DNA of 64,000 nucleotides from JASLEW01 sp963732005 (lineage in GTDB: Bacteria; Acidobacteriota; Thermoanaerobaculia; Multivoradales; UBA5704), in NCBI GenBank assembly GCA_963732005.1, contig CAVSXT010000005.1:930001-994000 (forward strand), written 5' to 3'. The notes below the pieces were generated by a model. It was not told the origin of the DNA and searched no databases. It saw only the letters and a program-made list of their open reading frames with translations. The position numbers and the translations under genes are program-made. Shown here one piece after another: positions 49,974 through 59,274 of the stretch (position 1 is its first letter; every line of letters begins with the position of its first letter).

Positions 49974-52900
49974 TTACTTGAAGCTGAGCCGAGCTCCGAA
50001 GCGGTAGACGCGCGGGCTCAGGACTTCGTTGACGAAGCCGGCGTTCCTGACCGTGAAGTTCGGCGAGGTGTTGTTGAACTGCCCCTGCTTCTGGAGGATG
50101 AACGCCTCGTTGAACAGGTTGAAGCAGTCGACTCCCAGGGTCAGACCGAAGTCCTGGAAGGTGAACTCCTTCTCCACGCGGAGGTCGAAGTCGATGATGT
50201 TGTCGAGACGGTTGCTGTCCTCGGCGCCGATCTGGAGGGTTTCGCTGGTCCCCAGGTTCGGGTTCGGAACGCTGACGCCGGCGGACGACCCCGGCGCGGT
50301 CACCCAGAACGGGTCAGGATAGCCCTGGCGGCCGGTCAGGTTGCCCGCGACGTTGAAGCCCCACGGACGATCCGGGGCGATCTGGTACATGCCGTTGAGC
50401 CCGAAAGCCCACCGGCTGTTGATGTAGACGTTCTGGAAGGCGCCGGAGCCCGGGCCCGATCCCTGCAGGACGGCATCGCCCTGCTGGACGTAGTTGCCGT
50501 CCGTGGTGCCGCCCGCGAGAATCTCGGTCGGGTCAGGCCGGTCGCCGGCCCGGTTGTAGTACCAGTCCTGGAAGGTGATGTTGCCGCGCATCATCCAGCG
50601 ATTGGCAAGGCGCTTGTTGAAGGTCACCGAGGCGCCCTTGTAAGTCGTCTCGTAGTCGCCGTTGTGAGTACAGGTAGCCGTGGTTGGTGGTGATGCCGGG
50701 CTTCAGGGTGTACCAGGTGACCGGAACGAGCTGCCGTTGGGCAGTTGGGCGTTCTGGGTGTCCGCAACGAAGTCGTTACGCAGTCGCCACCCGGCTGACG
50801 TCCGGAAGCCCGGATCGAAGACCAACAGGTCTTCCTGGATCAGGTTGTGCTGCAGGCGATAGGTCAGGTTGACGCCGACCACGAACTCCGGCAGCAGCGC
50901 ATGCTCCGCGCTGATCAGGAACTCGTCGGTGAGCGGGGCATTGAAGTTGCTCGAAACCTTGTTGGCGATCGACAGGTTGCCGTTCGGGGCGGCGGCGGCG
51001 TTGTAGAAGCCACCGACTCCCGTCTGGATCTGTCCGGGCGTGAGCAGGCCGAGGCCCGTGGAGTTGTAGGTGGTGCCGGCGTAGTAGTAGCTCACCGTGC
51101 CGAGCGGGTTGAGGGCCGAGGCGACGGCGGAGCCGAGCTGGTCTGCGAACCGCGAGTAGCTGGCGCGCAGCAGGGTCGAGCGGTCCTTGCCCAGGGCGTA
51201 GGTCAGGCCAACGCGCGGCGACCAGTCGGTCCAGGTGAAGCCGATCGGGCCGCCGGCAAAGGACTGCGCCGGGAGGATCGACGGCTCGAGCGAGTTGGCC
51301 GGAACCACCTCGGAGAGGTTGTCGCCGGACTGGCGGTCGTAACGCAGGCCGAGGTTGGCGGTCAGGTTGCCGGTGGTCAGCGTGTCCTGGGCGTAGCCGC
51401 TGGTGTACTTGGTCTTGATGCCGACCAGCTCCGCGCGGGACAGGGCGAGGAAGCCGACGCCGGGACCGAAGCCGTCCTGGAAGATCAGGCCGCCGCCCTG
51501 CCAGTTGACGCTGGTGACCGCGGTCGGCGACGCGATAGGCGGCGCCGTACTTGAGCTCGTTGCTGACGCTGCCGGTGTTGAAGAAGGTGGAGGCGTCGGC
51601 CTTTTCCTGGATCTGCGGCCGCTTGATCTGCTCGTCGACGAAGCTGTTGTGCCAGACGCCAGCGTCGTCGTTGATGGCCGGGGCGATGTTGGGGCCGATG
51701 CCGCGACTGCGGCGTCAGGAAGAAGCCGCCGTAGACGTGCGAGTAGAGGACCGTCAGGTAGAGGTTGGGGCTGAAGATCTGCGTGTCCTCTGCCTTGATC
51801 AGCGTCGGCTTGCCGCCGAACTGGCCCTGGTCCCAGGTGGTTTCCAGCGGGCCGCGTCGGGCCGGCGTTGCGGCCGGTCTTCTGCTTGGCGCTGTTGAAG
51901 CCGACCAGGGTCGCCGAGTTGCTGGAGGTGATCTGGGCGTTCAGCTTGGCGTTCCAGGCCGGCAGCTGGGTCTTGTCGGTCTCGCCGTTGGGCACCGCGG
52001 CGGTCGGCAGGGTCTGCACGCTGACCTTGTCCTCGCCGTAGGAGCCCCACAGCCCAGATGTGGTCCTTGAGGATCGGGCCGCCGATCTCGGCGCCGTAGT
52101 CCTCGACCTTGTTGATCTTGTTGCTGCCGCCGAGGAACGGCTGCTGGCCGGCCGGCACGCTGCTGCTGCTTGAAGCTGCTGGCGGACTGGGTGCTGCCGG
52201 GGGCCTGCAGGTAGCGAGCGGAGCCGCGGTACTCGTTGGTGCCGCGCTTGGTCACCAGGTTGAGGACGACGCCGCCGGTGGCCGATGGTCACGTCCGAGC
52301 CGCCGGTCGAGATCTGCATCTCCTCGAAGGAGTCGAAGTCGAAGTAGGCCGGCGTGCAGCCGAGGGCCGACATGTCGGTGATGACCACGCCGTCCACCGA
52401 CCACACCGACTGGGTGGAGAAGGAGCCCGGGCCGGTGTAGAAGGACTGCTGGCCGCTCTCGTTGCCGCCGACGTTGACGCGGTCGACGAGGACGCCAGGG
52501 GTCGACTGCAGCACCGTCCAGGGGTCGCGGGCGGTGGGGATCTTCTGCAGCTCGTTCTGGCTGACGGTGTTGCCGGTGCGGATCGCCTTCTCGTCGAGCA
52601 ACGGGCTCTCGGAGGTGACGGTGATGACGTCCTCGACCGCCGAGCTCATCGTCACCTCGATCGATGGTGTTGCGGCCGACGTTGATGACGATCTTGCGGG
52701 TACTCGACCGGCGAGAAGCCCTGCAGCTCCGCCTTGATCTTGTAGCTGGCGGGCGCCAGGCTCAGGAAGCGGAACTCGCCCTGGGCGTTGGTGACCTGGA
52801 CCTGCGGCGCCTCGCCGGTGTCCAGGGTGACGGTGACGCCGGGCAGGGCGGCGCCGGTCTGATCGCTGACCTTGCCGTAGAGGTTGCCGGTCTGCAGCTG

Positions 52901-52981
52901 CGCCACCGCGGCGCCAGCGCTTACCAGCAACAGCGCTGCGGCGACAGCCACGAACCGTCCCCAGCGATAGTTGCTCTTCAT
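49974..52981 (-). pseudogene. TonB-dependent receptor with carboxypeptidase-regulatory-like N-terminus, many frameshifts
   Basis: Encoded protein would be ~1000 residues: signal peptide (FVAVAAALLLVSAGAAVAQ), a CarboxypepD_reg domain (GKVSDQTGAALPGVTVTLDT), plug domain (VTVTSESPLLDEKAIRTG, SVWSVDGVVITDMSA, FEEMQISTGGSDVTI), a long barrel and a C-terminal strand ending PRVYRFGARLSFK. This is the acidobacterial 'OmpA-related/TonB receptor' layout. The frame changes about ten times (near 52690, 52665, 52280, 52160, 52050, 51860, 51700, 51540, 50730 and 50660), by both gains and losses of bases; for example ATCGATCGAG where ATCGAG keeps frame, and ATCGGCCACC for ATCGCCACC. Protein sense resumes each time. 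Either a decaying gene or local sequence errors. A good AGGAGG precedes ATG 52981, and a strong terminator follows the stop. Confidence 0.82.
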
Positions 52982-53420
52982 GCCTATGAACCTCCTAATG
53001 TAGGTTGACGATAAGCCCTCGCGGCGAACTGCACGGCCACGATTCGCGCCGGCGAGGACTTCGGAAGAAATCCGATGTCAGATGAATGCGAGCACAGGTG
53101 CCGTGGAACACCTCCTTTCGCAGCGCACTGACGCAATGGTCTTGAGTGACTCCGAGCCGGGAACTGTAGCCGTCATGCTGGCCTGTAGTCAAGCAAGTCG
53201 AGTGCCATTTACCGGTGGAGGGTGGTACTCACTGAAAATAAACAACTTAGGAGAAGAAGCCGGGTCCGGGCCCCGGGCTCGCGCTAAGACCAGATCCAGT
53301 GGCTTGAACGAGCCGGATCCAGGATTTTGAACAGCAAGCGCCTGGCGACGGGCGGCGAGCCGGAGCCCGCCGACCGCCGGGCCGCGCCGTGGCGGTGCCG
53401 GCTGTTATAGTCATCGCGCG
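52982..53420. other. Divergent intergenic region (439 bp)
   Basis: Between the TonB-receptor pseudogene (leftward) and the transglutaminase-like/TPR gene (rightward). The first ~30 bases carry the receptor's ribosome site (AGGAGG). A rightward extended -10 (TGTTATAGT, 53403-53411) lies at the far end. The middle (53100-53340) is AT-richer with a short GC palindrome (CCGGGCCCCGGG, ~53265-53277). No gene is supported. Confidence 0.6.
53403..53411 (+). promoter_or_regulatory. Extended -10 promoter element
   Basis: TGTTATAGT fits an extended -10 (TGnTATAAT-like). Transcription would start about 53418, three bases before ATG 53421, predicting a nearly leaderless message. No clear -35 box is seen. 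Confidence 0.5.
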
Positions 53421-54611
53421 ATGTGGCGGCGATCTCGAGAGCGGCGGTACCAACGGCACCCGGAGCTGCGCGCAGCGATCAGACCGATCAGGTCACCGGG
53501 CGCGCTGCGCGCGTTGAGCGCAATGGGCCTGGCCCTGGCGCTGGCCGCCGCCGGCTGCTCGCCATATAAACCCTTCGATACCGCCGCCTTCGTGCACGAG
53601 CAATACACCCATCGGGTGCGGCCGGAGGACCTGCAAGGCGTCGTCGTGCCCTTCCAGATCAACGACGAGGTGCGCGCCGAGTTCACCAAGCTGGGCCGGC
53701 GCAAGAGCGGCAACGAGGAGCACAAGGTGACGCAGGTGGTCGGCTTCATCTTCGACGACCTGGGACTGAAGTACTCGCTCACCCCGACCCGCGACGCCGT
53801 CGAAACCTTCCGCACCCGGCACGGCAACTGCCTTTCCTTCGTCAACCTTTTCGTCGGTCTGGCACGCGACGTCGGCCTGAATCCCTTTTACGTCGAGGTC
53901 ACCGACTATCAGACCTGGAACCACCGCGAGGGCATGGTGGTCAGCCAGGGGCACATCGTCGGCGGCATGTACCTGACGGGCGATCTCCGCACCTACGACT
54001 TCCTGCCCTACCGCCCCAAGGCTTACAAGCAGTTCAAGCCGATCGACGATCTCACCGCGGTGGCCCACTTCTACAACAACCTGGGGGCGGAGGCGCTGCT
54101 CGCCGGCGACCTGCCGCAGGCCATCCACCTGCTCGGCATCGCCAACCAGATCGCGCCGCGGTTCGAGAAGAGCCTCAACAATCTCGGCGTCTGCAAGGCG
54201 CGCTCCGGCGACTACGAGGGGGCGCTGGCGCTCTACCGGAAGGGTCTGGAAACCGATCCCGCGGACACCATGATCATGACCAACATGAGCCGCGCCTTCC
54301 AGCAGCTGGGGCGCGCCGACGAGGCCAACACGCTGCTCGCCAAGGTCGAGGCGTCGAACACCACCAATCCGTTTTTCTTCGTCTACGAAGGCGACATGGC
54401 GCTGGCGCGCGGCGACACCCAGAAGGCGCTCGACTACATGGTGCGCGCGCTGCGCCTCGACAGCGAGGTGCCGGAGGTCCAGCTCGGGCTGATGAAGGTC
54501 TACCTGGCCCTCGGCGACGTCGAAAAAGCCAAGCATTTCCTCGAGCGCGCCCTCAAACTGGATGCCAACGACCGCGAGGCCCGGCGCTACGCCTACCTGT
54601 TGGGCAAATAA
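53421..54611 (+). CDS. Transglutaminase-like/TPR lipoprotein
   Basis: 396 residues. The hydrophobic signal MGLALALAAAGCSPYKP has a lipobox-like LAAAGC, preceded by 34 Arg-rich residues if ATG 53421 is used; ATG 53523 starts directly at the signal. A transglutaminase-like cysteine-protease domain follows (~60-180): TRHGNCLSFVNLFVGLARDV with the candidate Cys, FYVEVTDYQTWN, and GHIVGGMYL with the candidate His. TPRs fill the C-terminal half (YNNLGAEALLAGDLPQAIHL, LNNLGVCKARSGDYEGALAL, GDMALARGDTQKALDYMVRA, LMKVYLALGDVEKAKHFLER). It is an envelope lipoprotein whose enzymatic activity is unproven. ATG 53421 sits right behind an extended -10. It precedes the tandem TIGR03436 genes on the same strand by 50 bp. 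Confidence 0.85.
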   Translation: MWRRSRERRYQRHPELRAAIRPIRSPGALRALSAMGLALALAAAGCSPYKPFDTAAFVHEQYTHRVRPEDLQGVVVPFQINDEVRAEFTKLGRRKSGNEEHKVTQVVGFIFDDLGLKYSLTPTRDAVETFRTRHGNCLSFVNLFVGLARDVGLNPFYVEVTDYQTWNHREGMVVSQGHIVGGMYLTGDLRTYDFLPYRPKAYKQFKPIDDLTAVAHFYNNLGAEALLAGDLPQAIHLLGIANQIAPRFEKSLNNLGVCKARSGDYEGALALYRKGLETDPADTMIMTNMSRAFQQLGRADEANTLLAKVEASNTTNPFFFVYEGDMALARGDTQKALDYMVRALRLDSEVPEVQLGLMKVYLALGDVEKAKHFLERALKLDANDREARRYAYLLGK

Positions 54612-54661
54612 CGGCGTAGGATGTCGGGCATGGTTGTTGTGCCCCTGGAAAGGAGGGCTTC

Positions 54662-57037
54662 ATGATCGCCGCCCATTCTCGCGGCCGCCGCCTTGCCCTC
54701 GGCTGTCGTCGCTTCGCCGCGCTGCTCGCGCACCGCGCCCGCCGCGCACCGCTCGCCTCCCTCGCCGCCCCTGCTCCGCTCGCCGCGCTCGTCTCGCTCG
54801 TCGCGTTGGCGGCCCTGCTCGCGCTGCCGGGGCTCGCCGCCGCGGCCGGCGCCGCCGCGGTGCCTGCCGCGCCGCCTGCCGCCGCACCCACCGCATCGCG
54901 TTTCGAGGAGAGTACGCAGGTGGTGGCGGTGGAGGTGCCGGTCAATGCCGTGGACCGCAGCGGCAAGCCGGTGCGCGGTCTCACCGCCGACGACTTCGAA
55001 GTCTACGACGAGGGATCGCGGCAGACCATCACTCATTTCGAGATCGTGGATCTCGACGCGCTGCGGCCGGAGCAGTCCCCCGAGGCGATGCGCCGGGGCG
55101 CCCTGGGCACGGTCGGCGACGTCGACATGATCGACGCCGCCGTTCGCCGCCATTTCATGCTGCTCTTCGACCTGTCGTTCTCCAACCCGACGGCGGTGAT
55201 GAAGGCGCGGCTGGCGGCGCACGACTTCGTGCTGCACTCGCTGCGTCCCAGCGACCTGGTGGCGGTGGCGACCTATTCGCTCGAGACCGGCCCGCGCCTG
55301 GTGCTCACCTTCACCCCCGACCGGGGGCAGCTGGCGCACGCCATCGACACCCTCGGCCTGGACAAGAGCGAGCAGACGGCGCAGGGGGGCGGCGATCCGC
55401 TGCGCTTCATCATCACCCCGCCCTCCGAGTTCGATGCCGAAACCAACCTGGCCGCGATCGCGGCCTCCGCCAGCGCCGGCGGCGGCAGCGGGCGCAAGCC
55501 GGGGGCGGACGCCAACGCCATCTTCATCGAGAACATGGTGGCGGTCCGCGCCGCCGCGGAGCGCGACCAGCGGTCCTTCGACCGCAGCCGCATCCTCGCC
55601 TACACCCGCTCGCTCGGCGCCATGGCCAGGGCGCTCAACGACCTCAAGGGACGCAAGACGGTGGTGTACTTCTCGGAGGGCTTCGATGGCCGCCTGCTGC
55701 TGGGCCGCGAAGACACCGACAGCGACGACGCGCGAGCCGAGCAGCTCAACGTCGAGCTGGGCAACCTGCAGCTGGTGGACACCGACAAGCGCTTCGGCAA
55801 CACCGAGCTGCAGTCGGCGGTGCATCGCATGCTCGAGGAGTTCCGGCGCGCCGATTGCGTCATCCAGGCCATCGACATCGGCGGCCTGCGCGCCCAGGGC
55901 GAGACCAACCCGGGCGCGCCCGCGGGCGCCGGCCAGGAGGCCCTGTTCTACATCGCCAACGAGACCGGCGGCGAGCTGTTCAAGGACGCCAACAACTTCC
56001 GCGAGCAGCTCGAGCGCGTGCTCGAGCGCACCGACGTCACCTACGTGCTGGCCTTCCAGCGCTCCGACCTCAAGCTCAACGGTGCCTACCACCGCCTGCG
56101 GGTGAAGACCCGGGCGTCCGGCGTCCGCCTCTCCTACCGCGAGGGCTACTATGCGCCGCGCCCCTACCAGCAGCTCGACCCGCTGGAGAAGAACCTGCTG
56201 GCCGCCGAGGGCATCGCCAGCGCCGTGCCGCGCTCCGACCTGGACCTGAGCCTGCTGGTGACGCCGTTCCGCGCCAGCGACCAGCGGGCCTACGTGCCGG
56301 TGATCATCGAGATCTCGGGGCCAAGCCTGCTGGCCGGTGAGAAGGCGGACCGGCTGAACCTGGAGTTCTACGCCTACGTCAGCGACCGGCAGGGCAGGAT
56401 GGCCGATTTCTTCACCCGCCGCATCGGGCTCGACCTCAAGAAGGGGCGCGCGGCGCTGCAGGCGAGCGGCGTCAAATACTACGGCCACCTCGACCTGCCC
56501 CCCGGCGACTACCAGGTGCGGGTGCTGGTGCGCAACTCGGATTCCGGCCGCACCGGCGTGCGCTCGTCGGCGCTGGCGGTGCCCGCCTACCAGAAGCGGG
56601 AGCCGGTGTTGCTGCCGCCGCTGTTCATCGAGGCGCGGCACAACTGGATCCTGGTGCGGGAGCACCCCAAGCCGGGGGTCGCCGCCGACTCTGTCGTCTA
56701 CCCGTTCACCGTCAAGGGCGAGCCCTACATCCCCGCCGCCCGCCCGACCCTGGGCGGCGCCGACAAGGCGCGGTTCTGCCTGGTGGGCTACAACCTGGGC
56801 AAGGGCGACCTGGCGCTCGAGGCGCACGTCACCGGTGCCGACGGCAGCCGCCTCCCGGGGGGCCATCTGTCGCTGGTGGAGCGCACTCCGACCGGCATCG
56901 CCGGCCAGGACGAGCTGGTCGCCACCTTCGAGCCGACCGGCCTGGGGACGGGAGACTACGTCCTACGGGTGGCGCTCACCGATCGCGCGACAGGGCAGAA
57001 ACAGATCAACTCGTTGCCATTCCAGGTAGTAAACTAG
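54662..57037 (+). CDS. VWFA-related exported protein (TIGR03436 type), copy 2
   Basis: 791 residues. The long Ala/Leu-rich signal region (LAALVSLVALAALLALPGLA) is followed by FEESTQVVAVEVPVNAVDRS and RGLTADDFEVYDEGSRQ, the family N-terminus; a VWA domain with MIDAS string DLSFS and VVYFSEGFDG; QAIDIGGLRAQGE; IANETGGELFKDANNF; LSYREGYYAPRPYQQ; and a beta-rich C-terminal part. The most diverged of the three tandem copies: it uses VDRSGKPV where the others have VRDGEPV. ATG 54662 has AAAGGAGGG 7 bases upstream. It lies directly after the transglutaminase-like gene and may be co-transcribed. Function of TIGR03436 unknown; extracytoplasmic binding is likely. Confidence 0.88.
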   Translation: MIAAHSRGRRLALGCRRFAALLAHRARRAPLASLAAPAPLAALVSLVALAALLALPGLAAAAGAAAVPAAPPAAAPTASRFEESTQVVAVEVPVNAVDRSGKPVRGLTADDFEVYDEGSRQTITHFEIVDLDALRPEQSPEAMRRGALGTVGDVDMIDAAVRRHFMLLFDLSFSNPTAVMKARLAAHDFVLHSLRPSDLVAVATYSLETGPRLVLTFTPDRGQLAHAIDTLGLDKSEQTAQGGGDPLRFIITPPSEFDAETNLAAIAASASAGGGSGRKPGADANAIFIENMVAVRAAAERDQRSFDRSRILAYTRSLGAMARALNDLKGRKTVVYFSEGFDGRLLLGREDTDSDDARAEQLNVELGNLQLVDTDKRFGNTELQSAVHRMLEEFRRADCVIQAIDIGGLRAQGETNPGAPAGAGQEALFYIANETGGELFKDANNFREQLERVLERTDVTYVLAFQRSDLKLNGAYHRLRVKTRASGVRLSYREGYYAPRPYQQLDPLEKNLLAAEGIASAVPRSDLDLSLLVTPFRASDQRAYVPVIIEISGPSLLAGEKADRLNLEFYAYVSDRQGRMADFFTRRIGLDLKKGRAALQASGVKYYGHLDLPPGDYQVRVLVRNSDSGRTGVRSSALAVPAYQKREPVLLPPLFIEARHNWILVREHPKPGVAADSVVYPFTVKGEPYIPAARPTLGGADKARFCLVGYNLGKGDLALEAHVTGADGSRLPGGHLSLVERTPTGIAGQDELVATFEPTGLGTGDYVLRVALTDRATGQKQINSLPFQVVN

Positions 57038-57097
57038 TGTAGAATGCATCAGCGGCGCACTAAGCGCCGTCGCCACTGTAGATCGAAGGAGGAAGCC

Positions 57098-59266
57098 ATG
57101 CCATTTCGCGCTGGCCGTGTGCCCAGGGCCTTGCCGTCTGCCGGCCTGGTCCTCATGTCGTGCGCTCTCTGGACAGCCGTCGGCGCCGGCCTGCGCGCCG
57201 CGCCGCCGCGCCCGCCGGCGGCGGGCAGCTTCTCGGAGACCTCCGAGGTGACCGTGGTGCAGGTGCCGGTGCAGGTGGTGCGCGACGGCGAGCCGGTGCG
57301 GGGGCTCACCGCCGCCGACTTCGCGGTCTTCGACGGGCGCAAGGCGCAGAAGGTGACCGGCTTCGAGGTGCTGGACCTGGCGGCCAGGCAGGGCCCGGGG
57401 GTCGCCAGCATCCCGCCGGCGCTACGGCGTCACTTCCTCTTCCTCTTCGACCTCGCCTTCTCGGAACCGAAGTCGCTGATCAAGGCCCGCGAGATGGTCC
57501 GCGGCATGCTGCCGGCGCTCCATCCGTCCGACCTGGTGGCGGTGGCGACCTACAGCTCCGCCCGGGGCCCGCGGATCGCGCTCGGCTTCACCTCCGACCG
57601 GCGCCAGGTGCTCAAGGCGGTCGAATCGCTCGGGCTGCCGGAGATGGTGGACCGCAACCCCGACCCGCTCAACCTGATCGCCGCCGAGCTGCAGCAGGAG
57701 GCGGCGAAGGGCGCCTCCACCGCCCTGCAGGTGGCGCTCGAGAACACCCAGGACAACGCGCGGCTGGCCGAGCGCGGCAGCCGTCAGCAGCAGGCGGCGG
57801 TGGTGGGCGCGCTGTCGCGTGGCTTGAGCGACCTGGCGCGTCTGCTCGAGAACGTCCACGGACGCAAGGAGGTGATCTACCTCTCCGAGGGCTTCAACAC
57901 CGCGCTGGTGCTGGGGACCGACGACCAGGCGGAGCAGCAGAAGATGAACGACCAGTCGATCCATGGCCAGGGCTTCATGATCGACTCCGATCAGCGTTTC
58001 GGCGACACGCGCGGCGCCAACGTGCTCGAGAAGATGATGGAGCAGTTCCGGCGCTCCGACTGCATCATCCAGGCGGTCGACATCGGCGGCCTGCGCGCCC
58101 AGGGGGACCAGGGGCCGACGCGGCCCTCGGGCGAGGGCGCCCTGTTCGCGATGGCCCACGACACCGGCGGCGAGCTGTACCGCAACTTCAACGACCTCGG
58201 CACGGCGATGGGTCAGGTGCTGAAGAAGACCAGCCTCACCTACGTGCTCACCTTCCAGCCCGAGGACGTGAAGCTGGACGGCTCCTACCACCAGCTCAAG
58301 GTGGAGCTGAAGGGCGGCCCGGCCACCAAGGGCGCCCAGATCTTCTTCCGCCCCGGCTACTACGCGCCCAAGCCCTACGCGCAGCAGGCCGCCGGCGAGC
58401 GGATGCTGGCGGCGGCCGAGACGGTGATCAGCGGCGGCGACAGCGGCGCGGTGGGCACGGCGCTGCTGGTGGCGCCGTTCCGGGCCGCCGCCGGCAGCAA
58501 GGCCTACGTGCCGGTGGTGATCGAGGCGGACGGCGAGCGCCTGATGAACGGCACTCAGGGCGGCGCCCTGCCGACCGAGATCTATGCCTATGCCATCGAC
58601 TCGTCGGGAGCGATCGCGGATTTCTTCACCCAGAACCTGCGCTTCGACCTCGCCAAGGTGGGGCCGGCGCTGAAGCAGTCCGGGATCAAGTTCTTCGGCC
58701 ACCTGGACCTGCCGCCGGGGGAGTACAACGTGCGGGTGCTGGTCCGCAACGGCGCCACCGGCGCCTACGGGCTGCGCGCTCAGGCGCTGGAGGTGCCGGA
58801 GTACACGCAGCCGGCGGCGGTGCTGCTGCAGCCCTTCTTCCCCGAGGCCCCGGGCCGCTGGCTGATGGTGCGGGAGGCGCCGCGCGGGCAGCAGCCGCAG
58901 GACGTCCCCTACCCCTTCGTGGTGCAGGAGCGGCCCTACGTGCCGGCGTCGCGGCCAATGCTGGCCGCGGGGCAGGCGGCGGCGGTGGCGCTGGTCGGCT
59001 ATCACCTGCCCTCCGGCAACATGAAGGCCGCGGCCAGGGTGCTGGCGGCGGACGGCAAGGACCTCGGCGAGGGCGATCTCCAGATCGCCCGCCGCGAGAG
59101 CCCGGACGCCGCGGGCGAGGACCGCCTGACCGCCACCTTCCGGCCGCCGCAGGGGCTGGTGCCCGGCGAGTACCAGCTGGTGATCGTGCTCACCGACGAT
59201 CAGGGCGGGACCCACAACAGCGCCACCCGTTTCGTGGTGCCGCCGCCGGGCGGCGCGAGCGGGTAG
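57098..59266 (+). CDS. VWFA-related exported protein (TIGR03436 type), copy 3, altered MIDAS
   Basis: 722 residues: signal (ALPSAGLVLMSCALWTAVGAG), FSETSEVTVVQVPVQVVRDG, RGLTAADFAVFDGRKAQKVT, VWA domain, QAVDIGGLRAQGD, MAHDTGGELYRNFNDLGTAM, FFRPGYYAPKPYAQ, ending TDDQGGTHNSATRFVVPP. The metal-binding MIDAS string reads DLAFS (about 57451-57465) where the other three copies have DLS-x-S, so the first Ser is Ala and metal binding may be weakened. ATG 57098 has GAAGGAGGAAG upstream; a TAGAAT (-10-like, 57040-57045) sits in the short gap after copy 2. Very close in sequence to copy 4, which starts 8 bases after its stop. Confidence 0.88.
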   Translation: MPFRAGRVPRALPSAGLVLMSCALWTAVGAGLRAAPPRPPAAGSFSETSEVTVVQVPVQVVRDGEPVRGLTAADFAVFDGRKAQKVTGFEVLDLAARQGPGVASIPPALRRHFLFLFDLAFSEPKSLIKAREMVRGMLPALHPSDLVAVATYSSARGPRIALGFTSDRRQVLKAVESLGLPEMVDRNPDPLNLIAAELQQEAAKGASTALQVALENTQDNARLAERGSRQQQAAVVGALSRGLSDLARLLENVHGRKEVIYLSEGFNTALVLGTDDQAEQQKMNDQSIHGQGFMIDSDQRFGDTRGANVLEKMMEQFRRSDCIIQAVDIGGLRAQGDQGPTRPSGEGALFAMAHDTGGELYRNFNDLGTAMGQVLKKTSLTYVLTFQPEDVKLDGSYHQLKVELKGGPATKGAQIFFRPGYYAPKPYAQQAAGERMLAAAETVISGGDSGAVGTALLVAPFRAAAGSKAYVPVVIEADGERLMNGTQGGALPTEIYAYAIDSSGAIADFFTQNLRFDLAKVGPALKQSGIKFFGHLDLPPGEYNVRVLVRNGATGAYGLRAQALEVPEYTQPAAVLLQPFFPEAPGRWLMVREAPRGQQPQDVPYPFVVQERPYVPASRPMLAAGQAAAVALVGYHLPSGNMKAAARVLAADGKDLGEGDLQIARRESPDAAGEDRLTATFRPPQGLVPGEYQLVIVLTDDQGGTHNSATRFVVPPPGGASG

Positions 59267-59274
59267 GAGCCGAC

